Positions 1 to 5,231 of a DNA stretch of 6,354 nucleotides are shown piece after piece (position 1 is the stretch's first letter; each line of letters begins with the position of its first letter). This DNA comes from an uncultured Pseudomonadota bacterium (GTDB lineage Bacteria; Myxococcota_A; UBA796; CAJQPC01), in the NCBI GenBank assembly GCA_937915955.1, contig CALGIB010000076.1, positions 1 to 6,354 on the forward strand. The letters run 5' to 3'. Position numbers and translations under genes: made by a program. The notes under the pieces were generated by a model, which saw nothing but the letters and a program-made list of their open reading frames with translations, did no database searches and had not been told where the DNA came from.

Positions 1-587
1 CTCGCGCTGGAGTTGCCGGGGAGGGCGATGGTCGTGTTGACGGGCTCGTCGTCCGCGAACTCGAACTCCTCCTCGAACATGTCGAAGTCGTCGGCGACCG
101 TGGCCTCCCGCACCGCCGACTGGCTGGACTTCCCGGTGATGAGCTCGCTCACGACGCCGGTCATGGAGTCCGCCATCTTCTCGGGCGTGGTCTCGACCTT
201 GTAGGACTTCTTGCGGACATACGCGCCGCTGGAGGTGTCGAAGAGCACCATGTAGAGCTCGTACTGGTCGCCTGCGGGGGCGACCGAGCCGGCCACGAGG
301 TGGTCCTTGCCGGTGGCCGCGCCGATCTTCTTGAGGCAAGCGGCCTGGCTGAGGCAAGCCACGGACAGGCCCGCGGGCTTCTCCTCGAGCTGCACAGCAC
401 CGTCGTACTCGCTCGCGAAGTCCAGCTCGCTGCTGACGAGCGAGGTGATGTTCAGGGCGATCAACGGGTCGAGCCCACCCTTCGCGATGAAGGGAGCGAC
501 CGCCACTTCCTTGGCCCAGGCCGAGGACGGGAGCAGCGCCGCGAGGGCGAGGGCGAAGGCGGGGATGCCTGCTCGAAGGGACTTCAT
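1..587 (-). CDS. Secreted TolB/CsgG-like protein, N-terminal part (3' end outside window)
   Basis: The reading frame is open from an ATG at 585-587 to the left edge and encodes about 195 residues; the C-terminus is missing. An AAGGAG Shine-Dalgarno ends 4 nt before the ATG and supports this start. Residues 1-25 form a clear Sec signal peptide (Lys2, Arg5, a hydrophobic Ala/Leu core, then A-W-A followed by Lys26), so the mature protein should be periplasmic or outer-membrane associated. The mature part opens with VAVAPF, has a Cys pair at 78 and 84, and contains the segment 'KKIGAATGKDHLVAGSV'. This resembles the TolB-like/CsgG-like nucleotide-independent fold of exported myxobacterial proteins, often fused to PEGA repeats or TM segments further on. 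After about residue 163 comes a very acidic linker (DDFDMFEEEFEF and following), suggesting a domain boundary. The family assignment is by pattern recognition only. The molecular role is unknown, with no enzymatic motif seen. It is transcribed divergently from the sulfatase-fold gene. Confidence 0.8.
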   Translation of the reverse strand, partial: MKSLRAGIPAFALALAALLPSSAWAKEVAVAPFIAKGGLDPLIALNITSLVSSELDFASEYDGAVQLEEKPAGLSVACLSQAACLKKIGAATGKDHLVAGSVAPAGDQYELYMVLFDTSSGAYVRKKSYKVETTPEKMADSMTGVVSELITGKSSQSAVREATVADDFDMFEEEFEFADDEPVNTTIALPGNSSA

Positions 588-591
588 TCGG

Positions 592-597
592 CTCCTT
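592..597 (-). promoter_or_regulatory. Ribosome binding site of the secreted TolB-like gene
   Basis: Reading the minus strand, AAGGAG lies within GGGAAGGAG and is separated from the ATG (585-587) by four bases (CCGA). It is a strong match to the anti-Shine-Dalgarno sequence, though the spacing is slightly short. It fixes the start of the gene, and the signal peptide directly downstream agrees with it. Confidence 0.65.
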
Positions 598-613
598 CCC
601 GTGGTCTGCAGCG

Positions 614-683
614 GTGCCTCTGCGTGCCTCGGGGGCTCTGTGCCAGGCGGCCGGCAATCTGCCAGCCTCTCGGACACTTGGCA
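614..683. repeat. Cluster of TGCC-type short repeats in the divergent intergenic region
   Basis: GTGCCTC occurs at 614-620 and again at 624-630, exactly 10 bp apart. TGCCA occurs at 641-645 and 660-664, 19 bp apart, extended to TGCCAG in both. The reverse complement TGGCA follows at 679-683, again 19 bp on. Copies on near-helical spacing between two divergent genes could be half-sites for a DNA-binding regulator. The element is very short and the region GC-rich, so chance is a real alternative. Confidence 0.3.
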
Positions 684-694
684 AGGGGAAAGCT
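678..694 (+). promoter_or_regulatory. Possible sigma-54 (-24/-12) promoter for the rightward operon
   Basis: The stretch TTGGCAAGGGGAAAGCT matches the sigma-54 consensus YTGGCACGRNNNTTGCW at the invariant GG (680-681) and GC (692-693), which stand ten bases apart as required. It fails at C-to-A in the -24 part and at both T residues of the -12 TTGC. A start near 705 would give a leader of about 100-130 bases before the operon. This is weak evidence on its own. Confidence 0.2.
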
Positions 695-723
695 CTAAAG
701 GTCTGTTTCCGGGGATCTGTCGA
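694..723 (-). promoter_or_regulatory. Candidate sigma-70-type promoter for the leftward secreted-protein gene
   Basis: On the minus strand, TCGACA (718-723; five of six bases match TTGACA) is followed after 18 bases by TTTAGA (694-699; three of six match TATAAT). This would put the transcription start about 100 bases upstream of the ATG at 587. The -10 match is weak, and such matches occur by chance. It is offered because it falls in the only AT-richer part of the divergent intergenic region. Confidence 0.25.
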
Positions 724-761
724 TGGCCAGACGGCCTAACCAGCTCCTTCCTTACGCGGGA

Positions 762-790
762 TTGACAAGTGATCGGCGCTTCGGTTGCAC
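762..790 (+). promoter_or_regulatory. Candidate sigma-70-type promoter for the three-gene operon
   Basis: A perfect -35 hexamer TTGACA (762-767) is followed after 17 bases by TTGCAC (785-790), a poor -10 match (two of six). Transcription would start near 797. That leaves a leader of about 36 bases before the GTG at 833, but only about 9 before the more upstream GTG at 806, so this promoter, if real, favours the 833 start. The perfect -35 at ideal spacing and location is the main support. Confidence 0.35.
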
Positions 791-832
791 AGGACCCGGG
801 GTTAGGTGGGCTGCCTCGCTGTGAGGCTGCTG

Positions 833-2623
833 GTGAAGGGTGACTGGAAGGGTCGCATTCTGGGCGCAGGGCTCGCTGGCCTGGGCTGGGGATTGGCCGA
901 GTTCATGGCCACGCTGTTCAGCTCCGTGTGGGTCGAGCGGCCGCTGGCGCTGGCCTCGGCGAGCTTGGCGCTCGGGCTGCTGTTCTCGGTCCCCGGCGCG
1001 GTCCTGGGCCGGGGAGCGCGCGAGGCGATCGCGTACGCGCTGCTCGGGCTGGTCTCGCTCGAGCTCGCGCTGGCCATCGCGACGGATCCGCCGCCCTTCC
1101 AGGAGGCGGCTTGGTACGTGGCGAACCCGCTCGCGTTGGTGCTCGGGCTGGGGGCGCTGGTGGGCCTCGGGCTGCTCGTTCGTCGCGTCGGGCCGCTCTG
1201 GGCGCTGAGTCTTGTGGCGCTGGGGCTGCCCTTCGGCCGGGCGCGCCTGCTCGATCCTGTCCAGGTCGCCCATCCGCCGTCCGGGCCCAGCGTGCTCCTG
1301 GTGACCTTGGACACGACGCGGGCAGACCACATCGGCGCCTACGGGCACACGGGGGCTCAGACCCCGAACCTGGACGCTCTAGCCCAGCGCGGGCTGCGCT
1401 TCGATCAGGCCTACGCGCAGATCGCGGTCACCGGGCCCTCGCACGCCACGATCCTGACGGGCACGGGGAGCTGGACCCACGACACCCTGCTCAACGGCGT
1501 GCCGTTGCCGACGGACCAGCCGGTCCTGGCCGAGCAGCTTCGCGCGCACGGCTACGTCACGGGCGCCTTCGTCAGCGCCTACGTCTTGGACGGGGACAAG
1601 GGCTTCCGGCGTGGCTTCGAGGTCTACGACGACGACTTCTCCTCGCTCCGGAGCGAGGGCTTGCTGGGGAGCCGACTGAAGGCCGCCGCGGTGCGGCGGT
1701 TCTGGCCGGATCAGATCCTGGAGCGTCGGGGGGACCTCACCGTGGACGCTGCGCTGGACTGGCTCGAGGGACAGGACCAGCGGTTCTTCCTGTGGGTGCA
1801 CCTGTTCGATCCGCACGGGCCCTACGAGCCGCCGGCTCCCTACGACGAGCTCTACAGGGGGGATCCCCGGGACCCCGCCCACACCTCGATGTCCGCGGTC
1901 GACCCGGAGGAGGTCGCGCCCTACCTGCGCCAGAGCCTGAGCGGCATCACCGACGTGGACTGGGTCCTGGCGCAGTACGACGGGGAGATCGCGTTCGCGG
2001 ACGCCCAGCTGGGTCGCCTGGTCGAGGGCATCCCCCGGGACACCCTGGTCGTGGTCGCCGGGGACCACGGCGAGGCCTTCGGCGAGCACGGCGTCTGGTT
2101 CGACCACGGCGATGATCTCTATGACGCGAGCACGCGGGTCCCGTTGATCCTGGCCGGGCCGGGCGTCGACCCGGGCGTGCGGCAGGACCTGGCGGAGCTG
2201 ACCGACCTGGCGCCGACGATCTATGGGCTGCTGGGCCTCGCCGCCCCCGAGGGCATGGACGGTCGCGACCTGCTCCTGGGCGGTCGCGGCACGGCGCGGG
2301 GGCTGGCCTACGATCGCCCGGCCAACCTCCAGGCCCGCGCCGCCGATCCCGACCTGCGCCCCAGCTTCCGGGTGGTCAGCCTGCGCTCCGCCGACAGCCG
2401 CTACGTGCACCGCGAGGCGCCCGGCTTCGAGGACACCTTGTTCCTCTCGGATGCGGGTCAGGGCTACCGGCCGCACAGCGAGATCGATGTCGCCCCGCAT
2501 CACGATCTGGCCCCCCTGCGGGCCCAGGCCCGGGGCCTGCTGTCGGGCGACGCGCAGCGCAGCATGGTGGAGCTGTCCGAGGACGAGCGGCTGCGCCTGG
2601 AAGCGCTGGGGTACATGGAGTGA
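833..2623 (+). CDS. Membrane-anchored sulfatase-fold hydrolase/transferase with Thr nucleophile
   Basis: The protein has 596 residues from GTG 833, chosen because GAGG (823-826) lies 6 nt upstream; an in-frame GTG at 806 would add nine residues but has a poor ribosome site. Five predicted membrane helices (about 9-29, 38-58, 65-84, 98-116 and 119-135), with basic residues at 6-8, 60-63 and 117-118 inside, put the catalytic domain in the periplasm. From about 153 the domain is sulfatase-type (PF00884): D160-T-T-R, then T200-G-P-S-H-A where classical sulfatases have C/S-x-P-x-R, then H323-L-F-D-P-H328, D411-H412-G, and H425. D160, T200, D411 and H412 fit the single-metal set of the alkaline phosphatase superfamily. 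Without Cys/Ser there can be no formylglycine, so a phospho-ester or phospho-head-group transferase/hydrolase is more likely than a true sulfatase; the substrate is unknown. The protein ends in EALGYME. First gene of a tight operon with the acyltransferase. Confidence 0.88.
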   Translation: MKGDWKGRILGAGLAGLGWGLAEFMATLFSSVWVERPLALASASLALGLLFSVPGAVLGRGAREAIAYALLGLVSLELALAIATDPPPFQEAAWYVANPLALVLGLGALVGLGLLVRRVGPLWALSLVALGLPFGRARLLDPVQVAHPPSGPSVLLVTLDTTRADHIGAYGHTGAQTPNLDALAQRGLRFDQAYAQIAVTGPSHATILTGTGSWTHDTLLNGVPLPTDQPVLAEQLRAHGYVTGAFVSAYVLDGDKGFRRGFEVYDDDFSSLRSEGLLGSRLKAAAVRRFWPDQILERRGDLTVDAALDWLEGQDQRFFLWVHLFDPHGPYEPPAPYDELYRGDPRDPAHTSMSAVDPEEVAPYLRQSLSGITDVDWVLAQYDGEIAFADAQLGRLVEGIPRDTLVVVAGDHGEAFGEHGVWFDHGDDLYDASTRVPLILAGPGVDPGVRQDLAELTDLAPTIYGLLGLAAPEGMDGRDLLLGGRGTARGLAYDRPANLQARAADPDLRPSFRVVSLRSADSRYVHREAPGFEDTLFLSDAGQGYRPHSEIDVAPHHDLAPLRAQARGLLSGDAQRSMVELSEDERLRLEALGYME

Positions 2624-2630
2624 GCGGTCC

Positions 2631-2635
2631 GGAGG
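2631..2635 (+). promoter_or_regulatory. Ribosome binding site of the acyltransferase gene
   Basis: GGAGG lies 6 nt before the GTG at 2642 and 7 nt after the stop codon of the preceding gene. The near-ideal sequence and spacing decide the GTG start and imply efficient translation within the polycistronic message. Confidence 0.7.
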
Positions 2636-2641
2636 CAGCGC

Positions 2642-3547
2642 GTGGTCTTTGACGAGAGCCCGCTCAAGGACGTGTACCGGCGCCTGGTCTGGGGTCCGTA
2701 CCGGCTGGGTCTGGCGCGCCTGCCTGCGGGCGGCGAGCTGCGGGCCAACCGCGCGCTGGGGCGCCTGGTCGGGATCGGCGCTCGGGGCAAGCGGGCCCGC
2801 GTCCGCCGGAACATGGCCCGGGCCTTCGGTGAGGATCCTCGCCTGGACGGCTGGGTGCGAGAGACCTTCCAGACCCACTTCGCCGACCAGTACGTCAGCT
2901 GGACCTTCGCTCGCATCGCCGCTGGCCAGGGCTCGGCCTACCTCGACTTGGAGGGCCGGGAGGAGCTGGACCGTGCTCTGTCTCGGGGTCGGGGAGCCGT
3001 CCTGATGCACCCTCACATGGGTCCTGCCCAGCTTCCGCTGTGCGTGCTCGGTTCGGAGGGCTACCGGGTCAACCAGGTCGGCGGCGGCGGGGTCTCGCAC
3101 GAGCTCAGCGCCGAGGGGCGGCGGGCCGCGGAGCTGCGAGCGAGGCTCGAGGGCGACATTCCCGGTCGCATCTGGGACGGCGCCGGGTACATCCGTCCCG
3201 TGCTGCGCGCCCTGAAGGACAACGAGCTCGTGCTGAGCGCCATCGATGGGACCGGCGGAGGCCGGGAGCTGGGGCGTCGCTTCGACCGGCGTGTCCTGGG
3301 CCAGCGGATGAAGGTCCCGGTCGGCGCGGTCTTCCTGGCGATGAAGACGGGGGCCGCGCTCCTGCCGCTGCACACGTTCCTCGGTCCTCGCGGCTACCGC
3401 TCGGTCATCGGGCCGGAGCTGGTCGCCCCCTCGGACCTGGAGGAGGCCGCCGACCTGGTGGCGCTGCAGCTCGAGCGCTGGCTGCGCTGCCACCCCGGCG
3501 ACTGGCACTTCTGGGACGAGTTCGAGCCCGGCAGGTTCCTGCTTTGA
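2642..3547 (+). CDS. LpxL/HtrB-type lysophospholipid acyltransferase-like protein (HX4Q variant)
   Basis: The protein has 301 residues and a GTG start set by GGAGG 6 nt upstream. It is close in length to LpxL/HtrB-family acyltransferases (PF03279), which move an acyl chain onto lipid A, PI-mannoside or other lipid acceptors at the inner membrane. Family hallmarks are a basic N-terminal third (RVRRNMARAF, 57-66), the active-site block around 120-131 (VLMHPHMGPAQL), a D202-G-T segment matching the family's conserved Asp region, and the C-terminal HPGDWHFWDEFEPGRF (284-299). The usual catalytic pair is H-x4-(D/E). Here the aligned residues are H125 and Q130, so the acidic partner is a Gln; H123 is an extra nearby His. 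The N-terminus lacks the usual clear membrane anchor, so it is probably peripheral at the cytoplasmic face. It lies 18 bp after one phosphatase-superfamily gene and overlaps the next, suggesting a shared lipid pathway. Family is fairly sure; activity and acceptor are unknown. Confidence 0.85.
   Translation: MVFDESPLKDVYRRLVWGPYRLGLARLPAGGELRANRALGRLVGIGARGKRARVRRNMARAFGEDPRLDGWVRETFQTHFADQYVSWTFARIAAGQGSAYLDLEGREELDRALSRGRGAVLMHPHMGPAQLPLCVLGSEGYRVNQVGGGGVSHELSAEGRRAAELRARLEGDIPGRIWDGAGYIRPVLRALKDNELVLSAIDGTGGGRELGRRFDRRVLGQRMKVPVGAVFLAMKTGAALLPLHTFLGPRGYRSVIGPELVAPSDLEEAADLVALQLERWLRCHPGDWHFWDEFEPGRFLL
3530..3535 (+). promoter_or_regulatory. Weak ribosome binding site supporting the TTG start of the phosphodiesterase gene
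   Basis: GGCAGG, inside the end of the acyltransferase gene, ends 8 nt before the TTG at 3544. It is only a partial Shine-Dalgarno match, but with the TTGA overlap of start and stop codons it fits translation by re-initiation after the upstream gene. No ATG or GTG in the frame lies close by that would keep the first membrane helix. Confidence 0.4.
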
Positions 3548-5217
3548 GGCGAGGACTGCTGCTGGGCGCCGTCCTGGGCAGCCTGCCGGCCCTGTTGTTC
3601 TCGGCCTGGGCTGCCGCCGGCAACCCCTGGTTCCTGGACCGCCCCGGGCTCTGGCTGGGGCTCTTCGTGCTGCCCCCCTCGCTGCTGCTGGGCGGCCTGG
3701 GGGCGCTCCTGGATCGGGGCCCGGCAGGGCGCTGGAAGGCCACGGCGCTGCTCCCGCTCGCGCTGCTCCTGCTGAGCCTCCGACCCAGCCCGGGCCCGGT
3801 GGACGTCCGCGTCCTGGTGGTCGGCGTCGACGGGGCCACCTTCGACCTGGTCGACCGGCTCGATCTTCCCGCTCTCCAGGGCATGAGCGAGGACGGGACG
3901 CGCGCGGTGCTGCGCTCGATGGAGCCCATGTTCTCGCCCCTGCTCTGGACGACGATGGGCAGCGGCAAGCCCCCCGAGGAGCACGGCGTTCGCGGCTTCC
4001 GCGTGCAGGCCCAGGACGCGAAGGTGCCCAGGATCTGGGACGTCGTCGAGGCCGAAGGGCACAGCGTTGGCGTCTACAAGTGGCTGGTGAGCTGGCCCCC
4101 TCGCGAGCTCGACGGCTTCATCGTGCCCGCCTGGCTGGCCCCCTCTCCCGAGACCTGGCCCATGGAGCTCTCCTTCGTCAAGGAGCTCGAGCTGGCCCAC
4201 CGCCTCAAGCGCAAGCAGGTGGCCGCGCAGCGCTCCAGCGCCGAGCTCGCGCTGGCGGGCATCCCTCGCGGCTTGCGCCTCTCGACCCTGGTCGAGGTCG
4301 CCAGGTGGAAGTGGAGGGAGCGCACCGAGCGGCCCCAGGACGAGGAACGCTTCGTGGCGCTCAACCTGCTGCGCGGGCGCATCGACCGGGACGTATTCGT
4401 GTGGTGCCTGCATCGCTTCGAGCCCGAGCTGGCGACCTTCACCTACTACGGCACCGACGCGCTGGGGCACCGCTTCTGGCACCTGCTCGGCGAGGACGAG
4501 GACCCGCTACGGCGGGCCTACGAGCAGGCCGACGGCATCCTCGCGGAGCTGTTGGACGAGGTCGGGCCGGAGACGACCGTGCTCGTCGTCAGCGACCACG
4601 GCTTCAAGGCGCTGGAGACCGACAAGCTCTTCATCTCGCCGCTGACGGAGCGGCTTCGTGAGCGGGCCGAGGCCTCGTTGGGGCCCACCCAGGTGGCTCG
4701 ACTGGGCATCAAGTTGACGATCACGGTCGAGCAGGCTTCGATCGAGGAGCTCGAGTCCTTCTTGGCCGGGTTGGTGACCGAGGACGAGCAGCCGTTCTAC
4801 CTGTGGGAGCCGGTCCCGGGCTCCCCCGACAGCCTGGGCCTGACGCTCGCCGACGAGCAGCTCTCGCCCGGGGACCTCGAGGGTGGCGTCGTCGGCGGCG
4901 AGGCGATGTCCGGGTACGCGAGCTTGACTGACCGCTCCTTCTCGGGGGATCACGACCCACGGGGCGTGCTGCTGGCCAAAGGGCCGGGCATCGGGGCGGG
5001 CGTCACCCTGGAGGACGCTCAGCTGCTCGACATCGCGCCGACCGTCCAGGCGCTGATGGGCGTATCGCCGGCCCAGGATCTGCCAGGCCGCGTGCTCTTC
5101 GGCAGCCAGGAGCGAGGCCCTCCCAGCCGGGACCAGCTGGTCGAGCGCCTCTACCCGGACCCGGGCAGCCGGCAGGTCGACGAGGATGCGCTCAGGGCGC
5201 TCGGGTACCTGGAGTAG
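3544..5217 (+). CDS. Membrane-anchored type I phosphodiesterase/NPP-like alkaline phosphatase superfamily enzyme
   Basis: The protein has 557 residues from TTG 3544, which overlaps the upstream TGA (TTGA). The frame stays open further upstream only as a shadow of the acyltransferase gene. Starting here gives MRRGLLLG, an ideal positively charged beginning for helix 1. Three helices (about 4-26, 35-56 and 66-79), with R58/R63/K65 inside, place the catalytic domain in the periplasm. The domain (PF01663 type) has VGVD96GATFD, SPLLWT136TMGSGKPPEEHG with the Thr nucleophile, D305-x3-H309 (TDALGHRFWH), SD351H352G and GDH470. This is the complete two-metal ligand order of nucleotide pyrophosphatase/phosphodiesterases (D, T, D-x3-H, DH, H), so it should be catalytically competent on a phospho-ester. 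The substrate is unknown; the lipid-acyltransferase context suggests a lipid or envelope head group. The tail is DEDALRALGYLE, like that of the first operon gene. The stop lies 14 bp from the convergent glgC stop. Confidence 0.87.
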   Translation: MRRGLLLGAVLGSLPALLFSAWAAAGNPWFLDRPGLWLGLFVLPPSLLLGGLGALLDRGPAGRWKATALLPLALLLLSLRPSPGPVDVRVLVVGVDGATFDLVDRLDLPALQGMSEDGTRAVLRSMEPMFSPLLWTTMGSGKPPEEHGVRGFRVQAQDAKVPRIWDVVEAEGHSVGVYKWLVSWPPRELDGFIVPAWLAPSPETWPMELSFVKELELAHRLKRKQVAAQRSSAELALAGIPRGLRLSTLVEVARWKWRERTERPQDEERFVALNLLRGRIDRDVFVWCLHRFEPELATFTYYGTDALGHRFWHLLGEDEDPLRRAYEQADGILAELLDEVGPETTVLVVSDHGFKALETDKLFISPLTERLRERAEASLGPTQVARLGIKLTITVEQASIEELESFLAGLVTEDEQPFYLWEPVPGSPDSLGLTLADEQLSPGDLEGGVVGGEAMSGYASLTDRSFSGDHDPRGVLLAKGPGIGAGVTLEDAQLLDIAPTVQALMGVSPAQDLPGRVLFGSQERGPPSRDQLVERLYPDPGSRQVDEDALRALGYLE

Positions 5218-5231
5218 GAGCTAGCGGAGCG

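Noticed and set aside
725..736. GGCC-AGAC-GGCC small hairpin in the divergent intergenic region.
   Set aside because: A four-base stem with no supporting context is expected by chance in GC-rich DNA.
1683..1699. Perfect 7 bp inverted repeat with a 3-base loop (CCGCCGC, GGT, GCGGCGG).
   Set aside because: It lies inside the sulfatase-fold coding region, has no T-tract, and encodes an ordinary Ala-Ala-Val-Arg-Arg stretch; GC-rich coding DNA often forms such hairpins.
1379..3508. A 709-codon open frame on the minus strand opposite the sulfatase-fold and acyltransferase genes.
   Set aside because: Its translation has no recognisable domain. It is the usual antisense shadow of GC-rich genes with strong third-position G/C, while the plus-strand genes carry complete catalytic motifs and good ribosome sites.
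3040..3543. Upstream extension of the phosphodiesterase frame beginning near 3040.
   Set aside because: The extension reads Arg/Gly/Ala-rich low-complexity protein out of frame with the well-supported acyltransferase gene, and it would put soluble junk ahead of the first membrane helix.
3394..4482. A 362-codon minus-strand frame opposite the phosphodiesterase gene.
   Set aside because: It is a Gln/Arg/Pro-rich shadow translation with no motif, and it lies opposite conserved metal-binding blocks of the real gene.
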